This document shows positions 42,436 through 52,815 of a stretch of 64,000 bases of DNA, piece after piece. Location: assembly GCF_013822795.1 (NCBI RefSeq), contig NZ_PNLB01000013.1:62001-126000 (forward strand), written 5' to 3'. This DNA is from Phenylobacterium sp. Its GTDB lineage: Bacteria > Pseudomonadota > Alphaproteobacteria > Caulobacterales > Caulobacteraceae. The number at the start of each line of letters is the position of its first letter. Position 1 is the first letter of the stretch. The notes beneath the pieces were generated by a model. That model was not told the origin of the DNA. It made no database searches and was given only the letters and a program-made list of their open reading frames with translations. The translations under genes and the position numbers were made by a program.

Positions 42436-43512
42436 CTACGCCGCGCAGGCCTCGAAGCCCTCGCGCAGCTTGGCCTCGTCGAGATTGCGGCCGATGAACA
42501 CCAGGCGGCTGTAGCGCTTGTCGCCGTCCTTCCACTGCCCCTGGAAGTCGCCATCGAGGATCATGTGCACGGCCTGGAACACCAGGCGACGATCCTCGCC
42601 CTGGACATCAAGGATGCCCTTGGCGCGCAGGATGTCCGGCCCCTGGTCCTGGAGGACCTGGTTCAGCCAGTTGGTCACCCGTTGCCCGTGGATCGGCTTG
42701 TCGAGCGTGAGCGAGATGCCGCGAATGCCCGCTGCCGCCGCATGGTCTTCGTGATCATGATGGTCGTGGTGACCGTGGTCATGATCGCCGTGGTGATGAT
42801 GATGGTCGTGATCATGGTCGCAGTCCTCGTCGTGAACGTGGCCCGGCTCGCCGTGGGCGGGATTTAGGAATTCCGGCTGCACCTCGGTGATGCGGGCCAG
42901 GTCGAAGCTGCCGCGGCCGAGAATCGCCTCGAGCGGCACTTGCGAGCGTTGGGTGCGGTGGATCGGCGCCAGCGGGTTGAGCCGGCGGATCGCCGCCTCG
43001 ACGCTGCGCAGTTCGTCTTCGGTGACCAGGTCGGTCTTGTTCAACACGATCTGGTCGGCGAACGCGATCTGCTCGACCGCTTCCTTGGAATCGGCCAGCC
43101 GCAGCGGCAGGTGCTTGGCGTCGACCACGGTGGTGACGCTGTCAAGCTGGGTCTTGGCCTTCACGTCGTCGTCGACGAAGAAGGTCTGGGCGACCGGACC
43201 GGGATCGGCCAGGCCGGTGGTCTCGACCACGATGGCGTCGAACTTGCCCTTGCGCTTCATCAGGCCCGAGAGCACGCGGATCAGGTCGCCGCGCACCGTG
43301 CAGCAGACGCAGCCGTTGTTCATTTCGAACACTTCTTCGTCCGCGCCGACGATGAGGTCGTTGTCGATCCCCACCTCGCCGAACTCGTTGACGATGACGG
43401 CGTACTTCTTGCCGTGGTCCTCAGTGAGGATGCGGTTCAAGAGCGTGGTCTTGCCGGCGCCGAGATAGCCGGTGAGAACGGTGACGGGGGTCTTGTCGGT
43501 CATGGGCGTCAT
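42436..43512 (-). CDS. COG0523/CobW-family metallochaperone GTPase
   Basis: 358 residues. Walker [10 protein letters not shown] (15-23), the metal-binding GCVCC motif (C68, C70, C71), [15 protein letters not shown] for guanine recognition, then a strikingly His/Asp-rich linker (about 220-257) and a C-terminal CobW_C domain. Such GTPases deliver zinc or related metals to client proteins when supply is low. It is divergent from a CDF metal exporter and a perfect 8-3-8 palindrome lies between, suggesting shared metal-dependent control. Start at 43512; the ATG at 43503 is an alternative. Confidence 0.88.
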   Translation of the reverse strand: MTPMTDKTPVTVLTGYLGAGKTTLLNRILTEDHGKKYAVIVNEFGEVGIDNDLIVGADEEVFEMNNGCVCCTVRGDLIRVLSGLMKRKGKFDAIVVETTGLADPGPVAQTFFVDDDVKAKTQLDSVTTVVDAKHLPLRLADSKEAVEQIAFADQIVLNKTDLVTEDELRSVEAAIRRLNPLAPIHRTQRSQVPLEAILGRGSFDLARITEVQPEFLNPAHGEPGHVHDEDCDHDHDHHHHHGDHDHGHHDHHDHEDHAAAAGIRGISLTLDKPIHGQRVTNWLNQVLQDQGPDILRAKGILDVQGEDRRLVFQAVHMILDGDFQGQWKDGDKRYSRLVFIGRNLDEAKLREGFEACAA

Positions 43513-43573
43513 CTAGTCATTGATCGAGGTGAAGGGAACAGGCTGCGGCCTTCGACCGCTTGACCATTATATA

Positions 43574-43592
43574 GGTGTTATCGAATAACACC
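43574..43592. promoter_or_regulatory. Metal-regulator operator between COG0523 and CDF genes
   Basis: GGTGTTAT-CGA-ATAACACC is a perfect inverted repeat with 8-bp arms. The arms contain TGTTAT/ATAACA, similar to alphaproteobacterial Zur half-sites but with a 3-base centre. It lies 62 bases from the GTPase start and 36 from the exporter start, so one repressor could control both. Confidence 0.65.
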
Positions 43593-43627
43593 GCGCTCTC
43601 CGACCGCCGCTATATATAAGGGCCACT

Positions 43628-44545
43628 GTGACCGCCTCCGCCCCCGAACGCCAAGGACAGATGGACGCCTTCCGGGGCGATCGCGTCTATCTGGGCGCCG
43701 ACCACGCTCGCAACGAGCGGCGGACCTGGCTGGTGGCGGCGATCTGCGTCCTGACCCTGGCCGCCCAGATCGGCGGCGGCCTGATCTTCAACTCCATGGC
43801 CCTGATCGCCAACGGCGTGCACATGGCCGCCCATGTCGCCGCCCTGGTGGTGGCCGCGGCCGCCTATCGGATGGCGCGCCGCTATGCGCAGGACCCGCGC
43901 TTCTCGTTCGGCACAGGCAAACTCGGCTACCTGGCCGGGTTCGCCAACGCCGCGGTGCTGGCGGTCAGCGCCGTGCTGGTCGCCATCGAGAGCGGCCATC
44001 GCATACTGTCGCCCTCGCCGGTGGCCTATGATGGAGCGCTGGCCCTCGCCGGGGTGGCGCTGGCCGTCAACCTCGTCTGCATGTGGCTGCTGCGCCCGGC
44101 GCACGCCCATGCCCACGACCGCGACGGCGACCTCAACCTGTCGGCGGCGCATCTGCACCTGGCGGGCGACGCGGCGGTCTCGGCCCTGGCCATCGCCGGG
44201 CTCGGGCTCGGACGCATGTTCGGCTGGGCCTGGGCCGACGCTCTGGCGGGCCTGGCGGGCGCCGTGCTGCTCGCGCATTTCGCCTGGCGGCTGCTGGCCC
44301 GCACCGGCGCGGTGCTGCTGGACGTCAACCCCTCGCCCGAACTGACCGCCGAGATCCGCCAACGGATGGAGAGCGGCGGCGAGCGCCTGCTCGACCTGCA
44401 CCTCTGGCGCCTGGGGCCGGGCCACCACGCGGCCATCGTCGTAGTCGAGGCGCGGGACGTTCAGCCGGCGGAAATCTATCGTGGACGCCTGGCCGGATTG
44501 CCAGGATTGAGCCACGTGACAGTAGAAACACGCCAGGCGCGTTGA
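43628..44545 (+). CDS. Cation diffusion facilitator (DmeF-like) metal exporter
   Basis: 305 residues, GTG start. Six transmembrane helices; metal-site segments FNSMALIANGVHMAAH (normally ADGxHMxxH) and LHLAGDAAVSALAI, plus a short His loop HAHAHDRDGD between helices 4 and 5, and a small C-terminal domain. The TM2 motif resembles DmeF-type Co/Ni exporters, with Asn replacing the usual first Asp. It probably exports Zn, Co or Ni in exchange for protons. The rplU promoter overlaps its stop. Confidence 0.82.
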   Translation: MTASAPERQGQMDAFRGDRVYLGADHARNERRTWLVAAICVLTLAAQIGGGLIFNSMALIANGVHMAAHVAALVVAAAAYRMARRYAQDPRFSFGTGKLGYLAGFANAAVLAVSAVLVAIESGHRILSPSPVAYDGALALAGVALAVNLVCMWLLRPAHAHAHDRDGDLNLSAAHLHLAGDAAVSALAIAGLGLGRMFGWAWADALAGLAGAVLLAHFAWRLLARTGAVLLDVNPSPELTAEIRQRMESGGERLLDLHLWRLGPGHHAAIVVVEARDVQPAEIYRGRLAGLPGLSHVTVETRQAR

Positions 44546-44569
44546 CTCTCCACTGCCCCTCTGTATAAG
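44542..44569 (+). promoter_or_regulatory. Sigma-70-type promoter of rplU-rpmA
   Basis: TTGACT (44542-44547), a 16-base spacer and TATAAG (44564-44569), close to the alphaproteobacterial housekeeping consensus. The -35 overlaps the stop codon of the CDF gene. A GC-rich stem (44581-44604) lies in the leader. Confidence 0.65.
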
Positions 44570-44580
44570 TCCGCGCCTCT

Positions 44581-44604
44581 CGCCCGCGGGCCATCTCGCG
44601 GGCG
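44581..44604 (+). promoter_or_regulatory. Hairpin in the rplU leader
   Basis: CGCCCGCG (44581-44588) pairs with CGCGGGCG (44597-44604) around an 8-base loop, 33 bases before the rplU start. It may be an L21 leader control element or simply separate transcripts; no U-run follows. Confidence 0.4.
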
Positions 44605-44637
44605 CTATCCATTTTGCTATAGTCCAAGGCGCCAACG

Positions 44638-45147
44638 ATGTACGCGGTGATCAAAACCGGCGGAAAGCAGTACCGGGTTCAAGCCGGTGACCTGCTGGTC
44701 GTCGAAAAGCTCGACGGTGAACCGGGTGCGGAAGTCGCGTTCGGCGACGTCCTCCTGCTCGGCGATGGTGAAGCCATCACGGTCGGCGCTCCGCTGGTCG
44801 ACGGCGCGACCGTCTCGGCCACGCTGATCGAGACCCGCCGCGGCGAGAAGATCAAGATCTTCAAGAAGACCCGCCGTCAGGGCTATCGCCGCACCCGCGG
44901 TCACCGCCAGTCGGAAACCGTGCTGCGCGTGACCTCGATCGCCGGCGCCGGCAAATCGACCAAGTGGGACGGCGTTGTCGACCTGACCCCGAAGGCCCTG
45001 CTGGACGCTCGCGCCCGCAACCTGAAGAACGTGGTCGCCGAACTGGAAGCTGCGGCTCCCGCCGCTCCGGCCAAGGCTGACGCCCCGGCCAAGAAGGCTG
45101 CGCCGAAGAAGGCCGCCGCCAAGAAGTCTGACGACGCCGCCGAATAA
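44638..45147 (+). CDS. rplU: 50S ribosomal protein L21
   Basis: 169 residues. MYAVIKTGGKQYRVQAGD and KIKIFKKTRRQGYRRTRGHRQ are universal L21 motifs covering the first 105 residues. The remainder is an extension with an Ala/Lys-rich end (APAKKAAPKKAAAKK) common in alphaproteobacteria. It binds 23S rRNA. First gene of the rplU-rpmA pair, with its own promoter. Confidence 0.97.
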   Translation: MYAVIKTGGKQYRVQAGDLLVVEKLDGEPGAEVAFGDVLLLGDGEAITVGAPLVDGATVSATLIETRRGEKIKIFKKTRRQGYRRTRGHRQSETVLRVTSIAGAGKSTKWDGVVDLTPKALLDARARNLKNVVAELEAAAPAAPAKADAPAKKAAPKKAAAKKSDDAAE

Positions 45148-45175
45148 GCGCGCACTAGAGAGTTAGGAGAGAGCT

Positions 45176-45442
45176 ATGGCTCACAAGAAATCTGGCGGCT
45201 CTTCGCGCAACGGTCGCGATTCGGCTGGCCGCCGCCTCGGCGTAAAGAAGTTCGGTGGTGAAGCTGTCGTCGGCGGCAACATCATCGTGCGCCAGCGCGG
45301 CACGAAGTTCTTCCCGGGCGACAATGTCGGCATCGGCAAGGACCATACCCTCTTCGCGACCGCCGCCGGCGCCGTGAAATTCGTGACCAAGCGCGACGAC
45401 CGCACCTACGTGAACGTGGTTGTGGCCCAAGCGGCTGAATAA
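45176..45442 (+). CDS. rpmA: 50S ribosomal protein L27
   Basis: 88 residues beginning [20 protein letters not shown], whose N-terminus reaches the peptidyl transferase centre; no cleavable N-terminal extension of the Firmicutes type. GGAGAGAG precedes the ATG and a 14-bp intrinsic terminator follows the gene. Confidence 0.97.
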   Translation: MAHKKSGGSSRNGRDSAGRRLGVKKFGGEAVVGGNIIVRQRGTKFFPGDNVGIGKDHTLFATAAGAVKFVTKRDDRTYVNVVVAQAAE

Positions 45443-45499
45443 TCAGGCGAACCTCTTGAAACCGGGTTCGCCGTAAGGCGGACCGGGCAGAGTGCTTCC

Positions 45500-45534
45500 G
45501 AGGGGGAGTCCGGACCGCCGGACTCCCCCTCTTT
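45500..45534 (+). terminator. Intrinsic terminator of rplU-rpmA
   Basis: GAGGGGGAGTCCGG (45500-45513) pairs perfectly with CCGGACTCCCCCTC (45518-45531), 14 bp, loop ACCG, then TTT. Confidence 0.85.
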
Positions 45535-45573
45535 GCGTTCTGGGGCCCCGATAGAGGGCCGGGAGGTAGACCG

Positions 45574-46110
45574 ATGTGTGCGATCGAACTGGAGCCCGTC
45601 GTCACGACGCAGCGGCTACGGCTGCGTAAGGCCCGCAAGGCCGACGCAGCCCGCCTGGCGAGCTACGCCAACGACTTCGACGTGGCCCGCATGACCACCG
45701 GCATGCCCTACCCCTATGGGGTCGAGCACGCCGAAGGCTTCCTGGAAAAGGCGAGCGAGGCCGATCCCGCCCGCGAAGCGGTGTTCGTCATCGACCATCC
45801 GGAACATGGCGCGATCGGCGTCCTGGGCTTCGATACCCGGGACGGCGGCGCGCGCGAGATCGGCTACTGGATCGGTCGCCCGCACTGGGGCCAGGGCTAC
45901 GCCACCGAAGCGGCCAGCGGCGCCCTGGTCTGGGCGCACCGGACCTGGGGCCGGCGCTACATGCACGCCGGCCACTTCGCCGACAACCCGGCCTCGGGCC
46001 AGGTGCTGTGCAACGCCGGCTTCCTCTACACCGGCGATGTCGAGTTGCGCCCGTCGATCGCCCGCGGCGGTCGGGCCACCCCGACCCGGATGATGGTGTG
46101 GCTGGCGTAA
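45574..46110 (+). CDS. GNAT N-acetyltransferase, RimJ/RimL type
   Basis: 178 residues. TTQRLRLRKARKADAARLA opens the domain; REIGYWIGRPHWGQGYATEAASGAL carries the acetyl-CoA-binding Q/RxxGxG/A loop. The Rim-like family acetylates protein N-termini or small molecules. It sits between ribosomal protein and ObgE genes, a location conserved in Caulobacter. GGGAGG precedes the ATG. Confidence 0.88.
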   Translation: MCAIELEPVVTTQRLRLRKARKADAARLASYANDFDVARMTTGMPYPYGVEHAEGFLEKASEADPAREAVFVIDHPEHGAIGVLGFDTRDGGAREIGYWIGRPHWGQGYATEAASGALVWAHRTWGRRYMHAGHFADNPASGQVLCNAGFLYTGDVELRPSIARGGRATPTRMMVWLA

Positions 46111-48359
<2,249 letters not shown>

Positions 48360-48430
48360 CCGACGATTGCGGATTTGCGACGGGCCCTAAAGCGGCCTAC
48401 TAAACCTCAAACTGAGCATTAGGGCGCGTA

Positions 48431-49996
48431 ATGGACGACGCGGCGGCGAGCACCAAGGCCGAGACAGGAGCCCGGACGGGCAAGCTGGAGACGCTGGTCG
48501 CCGGCATGCCGATCCCGTTCGGCGGCGACCGCGTGGCCTATGTCTCCGACAAACTGGCGGCCGCCTTCCGGCCGGGCGACCGGCTGGTGGTGGTCCAGGA
48601 GACCGGCGACCTGCTGCACGTGCCGGCCCCCGTCCAGGCGATCGCCGCCGGCGCCGTGGCCCGCGCGCACGCCGCGTTCGGCCAACTCACCCAGGTCAGC
48701 GACGAGGCGATCACCGCCTTCTTCGCCGCCTTCGCAGGCAACCTCGCCGACGACGGCGCCTGGGACGCGATCGCCAAGGCCAACGCCGAGGACGTCGCCC
48801 GCGCCCAGGCCCGCGGCCGCTCCACCACCCGCCTGGCGGTCAGCGATGCGATGCGCGCCGACATGATCGCCGGCCTGCACGTCTGGCGCGACGCCAAGGT
48901 CGGCCGCGGCCGGCTGGTCGAGCGCGTCGAGCATCCCGGCTGGAGCGTCGAGCAGGTCGCCGCCCCGCTGGGCGTGGTCGGCTTCATCTTCGAGGGCCGT
49001 CCCAACGTCTTCGCCGACGCCACCGGCGTGCTGCGCACCGGCAACACCGTGGTCTTCCGCATCGGTTCGGACGCGCTGGGCACCGCTCGCGCCATCGTCG
49101 AGCACGCGCTGGATCCGGCGCTTGAGGCCGCCGGCCTGCCGCCCGGCTCGGCCGCCCTGGTCGACAGCCCCGAGCATGCCGCCGGCTGGGCGATGTTCTC
49201 CGATCCGCGCCTAGCCCTGGCCGTCGCCCGCGGATCCGGCCCCGCCGTGGCCCAGCTGGGCGCCATCGCCCGCCAGGCCGGCGCGCCGGTCAGCCTGCAT
49301 GGCACTGGCGGCGCCTGGATGGTGGCGGCCGCCGACGCCGCCCCGGCCCGCTTCAAGGCCGCCGTCTACCACTCGCTCGACCGCAAGGTCTGCAACACCC
49401 TCAACGTCTGCGCGATCGTCCGCGAGGCCGCCGACACGCTGGTCCCGGCCTTCCTCGCCGCGCTCGACGCGGCCGGCGAGCGTCGCCGCAATGTGAAACT
49501 GCACGTGGTCGAGGGCTCGGAAACCGCCCTGCCCGCCGCCTGGCGCGAGGCTCGCGTGGTCGTCGGCCGCGCCGAGGGCGCCGTCGAAGAGCCCAAGGTC
49601 GAGCTGCTGGCCGAGGGCGAGCTTGGCCGCGAATGGGAGTGGGAAGAGACCCCGGAGCTGACCCTGGTGCTGGTCGACAGCGTCGAGGCCGCCGCCGAGC
49701 TCTTCAACCGCTACAGCCCGCAGTTCGCCGCCAGCCTGATCTCGCAGGACCAGGCGGCGCACGAGCGCTTCTACGGCGCAGTGAACGCGCCGTTCGTCGG
49801 CGACGGCTTCACTCGCTGGGTGGACGGGCAGTTCGCGCTCGACCGCCCCGAGCTCGGCCTCTCCAACTGGGAGCATGGCCGGCTGTTCGCCCGTGGCGGC
49901 GTCCTCTCGGGCGACGGGGTCTTCACCGTCCGCGCCCGGGTCCGCCAAAGCGACCTCGACCTCGACCGAAATCCGGCTACGGCGAAGACGCTTTGA
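48431..49996 (+). CDS. proA: Glutamate-5-semialdehyde dehydrogenase, long divergent form
   Basis: 521 residues, about 100 longer than ordinary ProA. The dehydrogenase core is recognisable: PLGVVGFIFEGRPNVFADATGVLRTGNTVVFRIGS, and near the end QFAASLISQD. The catalytic Cys is probably in KVCNTLNVC. Extra material is the N-terminal part (about 1-85) and insertions around 390-430 rich in Glu. Some motifs are changed: the usual GNA(V/I)xLRGG reads GNTVVFRIG and GxCHxYVD reads GGAWMVA. Position after proB supports proline biosynthesis, but the substrate could have shifted. Confidence 0.82.
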   Translation: MDDAAASTKAETGARTGKLETLVAGMPIPFGGDRVAYVSDKLAAAFRPGDRLVVVQETGDLLHVPAPVQAIAAGAVARAHAAFGQLTQVSDEAITAFFAAFAGNLADDGAWDAIAKANAEDVARAQARGRSTTRLAVSDAMRADMIAGLHVWRDAKVGRGRLVERVEHPGWSVEQVAAPLGVVGFIFEGRPNVFADATGVLRTGNTVVFRIGSDALGTARAIVEHALDPALEAAGLPPGSAALVDSPEHAAGWAMFSDPRLALAVARGSGPAVAQLGAIARQAGAPVSLHGTGGAWMVAAADAAPARFKAAVYHSLDRKVCNTLNVCAIVREAADTLVPAFLAALDAAGERRRNVKLHVVEGSETALPAAWREARVVVGRAEGAVEEPKVELLAEGELGREWEWEETPELTLVLVDSVEAAAELFNRYSPQFAASLISQDQAAHERFYGAVNAPFVGDGFTRWVDGQFALDRPELGLSNWEHGRLFARGGVLSGDGVFTVRARVRQSDLDLDRNPATAKTL

Positions 49997-50011
49997 GTTC
50001 CGGGGACGTCC

Positions 50012-50662
50012 ATGTGGTTCGCGGGCGCGGCTAGGCGCCGCCCGATGGCGGGGCGTCCGGCGGCCCTGCGGCTCGGCTTCGACCTGAAGCCGGGGATGCG
50101 CGTGGGCCTCTATGGCGGCTCGTTCAATCCGGCCCACGAAGGCCACGCCCACGTGGCCGAAACCGCCCGCAGGCGACTGCAGCTCGATCGGGTGATCTGG
50201 CTGGTCTCGCCGCAGAACCCGTTGAAGACCACGCGCGAGACCGCGCCGCTGGCCGAACGCATGGCCGGCGCCCGGGCCGTCGCCCACGGCCGCAGCATGA
50301 TCGTCAGCGACGCCGAGACCCGGTTCGGCTCGCAATACACCATCGACACCATCCGCGCCCTGAAGGCCCGCTTCCCCGGCGTGGACTTCGTCTGGATCAT
50401 GGGCGCCGACAGCCTGGCGACGTTCCACCGCTGGCGCGGCTGGACCCAGATCATGGCCGAAGTTCCGGTCGCGGTCGTCTCGCGGCCCTGGATTTCGCTG
50501 AAAAGCCGCTCTTCGCCGGCGGCGCGACGTTTCGCCCACACTCGCGTGTCGCTGCTGCAGGCCAAGCTGCTGCCCGGCGCCTCCCCGCCGCGCTGGGTTT
50601 TCCTTACCGGGCCTTTGAATTTCCAGTCTTCGACGGCGCTGCGCGCCCGGCAGGCGAAGTAG
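50012..50662 (+). CDS. nadD: Nicotinate-nucleotide adenylyltransferase
   Basis: 216 residues. RVGLYGGSFNPAHEGHAHVAE holds the nucleotidyltransferase GSFNPxHxGH motif; LVSPQNPLK, FVWIMGADSLATFHRW and the C-terminal SSTALR follow NadD. It forms nicotinate adenine dinucleotide in NAD synthesis. The first 28 residues are a basic extension before the conserved start. It begins 16 bases after proA. Confidence 0.93.
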   Translation: MWFAGAARRRPMAGRPAALRLGFDLKPGMRVGLYGGSFNPAHEGHAHVAETARRRLQLDRVIWLVSPQNPLKTTRETAPLAERMAGARAVAHGRSMIVSDAETRFGSQYTIDTIRALKARFPGVDFVWIMGADSLATFHRWRGWTQIMAEVPVAVVSRPWISLKSRSSPAARRFAHTRVSLLQAKLLPGASPPRWVFLTGPLNFQSSTALRARQAK

Positions 50663-50794
50663 CTCGATCACGATCGCGGCGGGCCAGGAACGATCGATCG
50701 GGCCGCCGGCTTGAAGACTTCGTGACGCTGGGCTGACCAACGCGCCCAATCCGTGCTATGTCTCTCCTAGCGAGGCAACAAAGGAGCGACCCCG

Positions 50795-51208
50795 CTGAGC
50801 CCTGACCCTGCGCCTAGAGCGCACGAAGCCCCGGTTTCCGGCGCTTCTTCCGACCCCGAGGCGAAGATCGTCGCCCTCGGTGAACTGATCTTGCAGCGCC
50901 TCGACGATGACAAGGCGCAGGACGTCGTCTTCATCGACCTGAAAGGCAAGAGCGCCGTCGCCGACGCCCTGATTGTGGCGTCCGGGCGTTCGCACCGTCA
51001 TGTCGGCGCGATGGCCGATCACTTGCTGCGCGCGCTGAAGGAAGAAGGCCTGGGCAAGGCCCGGGTTGAAGGCCTGCCGCACTGCGACTGGGTGCTGATC
51101 GACACCGGCGACGTGATCGTCCACCTGTTCCGTCCGGAAGTGCGCCAGTTCTACAACATCGAGAAGATCTGGTCGGTCGACTCGGCGCACCGCACGCCGC
51201 AGAGCTGA
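50795..51208 (+). CDS. rsfS: Ribosomal silencing factor RsfS, probable CTG start
   Basis: 137 residues if read from CTG at 50795. The core LDDDKAQDVVFIDLKGKSAVADALIVASGRSHRHVGAMADHL and CDWVLIDTGDVIVHLFRPEVRQFYNIEKIW is RsfS, which binds L14 and blocks subunit joining under nutrient stress. The only conventional in-frame start, TTG at 50891, lacks a ribosome binding site and would remove the first helix of the domain. AAAGGAG (50780-50786) lies 8 bases before the in-frame CTG and no ATG, GTG or TTG occurs between. Confidence 0.85.
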   Translation: MSPDPAPRAHEAPVSGASSDPEAKIVALGELILQRLDDDKAQDVVFIDLKGKSAVADALIVASGRSHRHVGAMADHLLRALKEEGLGKARVEGLPHCDWVLIDTGDVIVHLFRPEVRQFYNIEKIWSVDSAHRTPQS

Positions 51209-51222
51209 TTGAACCCTCCGCC

Positions 51223-51349
51223 CCTCCCCCGCTGGGGGAGGTGGATCGGCGCATCGCGCCGAGACGGAGGGGGCCTGCTCTCAAGGCAGCCTGAGTCAAA
51301 GTCCCCCTCGGTCGGCCATCTGGCCGGCGGCTCCCCCAGCGGGGGAGCA
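51223..51349 (+). repeat. Structured intergenic repeat, copy C
   Basis: Same layout as copy B: CTCCCCCGCTGGGGGAG hairpin, TCGGCGC-ATC-GCGCCGA hairpin, GGAGGGGGCC facing GTCCCCCTC, a GTCGGCC/GGCCGGC hairpin and a terminal CTCCCCCAGCGGGGGAG hairpin. Located between rsfS and rlmH, in the same orientation as copies A and B. Confidence 0.85.
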
Positions 51350-51368
51350 CCTGATCGGCGACGCGCCC

Positions 51369-51833
51369 ATGAAAATCACCATCCTCGCCGTCGGCCGTCT
51401 GCCGCGCTCACCCGAAGTCGAGCTGGTGAAGCTCTACGTCGACCGCGCCACCGCGGCCGGCCGCTCGCTCGGCCTGGGCCCGGTAGAGGTGATCGAGGTC
51501 GAAGCGCGCAAGCCGGGCAAGGGCCCCGAGGCCGAGGTCCTGCGGCCGCATCTCGAAGGCGCTCACGTCATCGCCTGCGACGAGCACGGAACGGCGAGGG
51601 CCTCGCGCGCCTTCGCCGGCGAGATCGCTCGGTTGCGCGACGACGGCGCCCGGAAACTGGTGTTCGTGATCGGCGGGGCCGACGGCCTGGATCCGGCCCT
51701 GCTGGCGGCCGCCCACGGCAAGCTGGCCTTCGGGCCGCAGACCTGGCCCCACGCCATGGCCCGGGCCATGCTGGCCGAGCAGGTCTACCGCGCCGTCACC
51801 ATCCTGGCCGGCAGCCCCTATCATCGTGATTGA
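51369..51833 (+). CDS. rlmH: 23S rRNA pseudouridine-1915 N3-methyltransferase RlmH
   Basis: 154 residues of the SPOUT knot class: MKITILAVGRL, VIACDEHG, LVFVIGGADGLDP, LAFGPQTWPHAMARAMLAEQVYRA and the C-terminal SPYHRD are universal RlmH motifs. It methylates pseudouridine 1915 in the ribosome decoding region. It follows rsfS after a repeat element. Confidence 0.96.
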   Translation: MKITILAVGRLPRSPEVELVKLYVDRATAAGRSLGLGPVEVIEVEARKPGKGPEAEVLRPHLEGAHVIACDEHGTARASRAFAGEIARLRDDGARKLVFVIGGADGLDPALLAAAHGKLAFGPQTWPHAMARAMLAEQVYRAVTILAGSPYHRD

Positions 51834-51865
51834 GGGCGCGCAGCGCTCAGTCTATCCCTGATGCG

Positions 51866-52717
51866 ATGATGCGCCGCAGCGTCCTCCTGACCACCACCTG
51901 CGCCGCCGCCGCCGCGACCCTGGCGGCCGGCGCCATCGCCTATGCCGCCACCGAGGGGCAGATGCGGCTGGAACGGCTCAACGTCCGCGAGACGGAACTG
52001 AACGCCGAACAGGGCCGCAACCTCAACCGCATGGCGCGGCTGCTGACCGCGCTGGCCCAGTTCCGTCGCGATCCGCCGCCGGCCCTGCTGGTCAGCCCTG
52101 GCGACGCCACCGATGCAGTGCGGGCGGCGATCCTGGTCAAGGCGATCACCCCCGAGTTGCAGAAGCGCGCCAAGGTCTACGCCGCCGAGGCCGGCGAGAT
52201 CGCCCGCCAGCGCCGGCTGGCCGCGGTGGCCAGCGAGGCGCTGTTCACCTCCGACTCCGAACTGGCCGAACGGAGAGAGCGGCTCGAAGCCACCCCGCCC
52301 GGCGCCGCGCCGGTCGAGAGCGGCCCGATCACGCCGCCGATCCGCCTGTTGGCGCCGGTGAAGGGCAAGCTGGTCCAGCGCTATGGCGACGCCCTCAGCG
52401 GTGGCGGCGAGGCTTCCGGCGTGACCCTGGCGGCCACGGGCGGCGCCTCGGTCGCAGCGCCCGGCACCGGCCTCGTCCAGTTTGTAGGCCCCGTTAAGGG
52501 GTGGGGGACTATTTTGATCTTGCGGCTGGCCGGGGGTTACCATCTGGTGTTGGCTGGCCTTGACCGAACGACGGTCGGGGTCGGTCAATCAGTCGCGGCG
52601 GGCGCGCCTGTCGGGTGGATGACGGATGGACGAAACTCCCCATCTGAACTCTATCTGGAGGTCCGCGAACGCGGGGTCCCAGTCGACCCGGCCAGGTGGC
52701 TGGACGGGGCAAGCTAG
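51866..52717 (+). CDS. envC: EnvC-like murein hydrolase activator with degenerate LytM domain
   Basis: 283 residues. Signal/anchor segment (about 6-30), a coiled-coil region (about 31-145, ERLNVRETELNAEQGRNL), and a C-terminal LytM/M23 fold (PVKGKLVQRYGD, GASVAAPGTGLVQFVGPVKGWG, YHLVLAGL). The zinc-binding HxxxD and HxH ligands of active M23 peptidases are missing, as in EnvC and NlpD, which activate amidases for daughter-cell separation. It precedes ctpA, the usual envC-ctpA-deacetylase order. Start at the first of two adjacent ATGs. Confidence 0.85.
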   Translation: MMRRSVLLTTTCAAAAATLAAGAIAYAATEGQMRLERLNVRETELNAEQGRNLNRMARLLTALAQFRRDPPPALLVSPGDATDAVRAAILVKAITPELQKRAKVYAAEAGEIARQRRLAAVASEALFTSDSELAERRERLEATPPGAAPVESGPITPPIRLLAPVKGKLVQRYGDALSGGGEASGVTLAATGGASVAAPGTGLVQFVGPVKGWGTILILRLAGGYHLVLAGLDRTTVGVGQSVAAGAPVGWMTDGRNSPSELYLEVRERGVPVDPARWLDGAS

Positions 52718-52815
52718 CGTTGCGAACCAATTCCGCCGGATTCCTCGCGGAACGTTGGTTCAGGAAATTCCGGTGCGGCGCCGTCCCGTCGCAAAGGGAG
52801 GCTTCAAGGCCTGAC

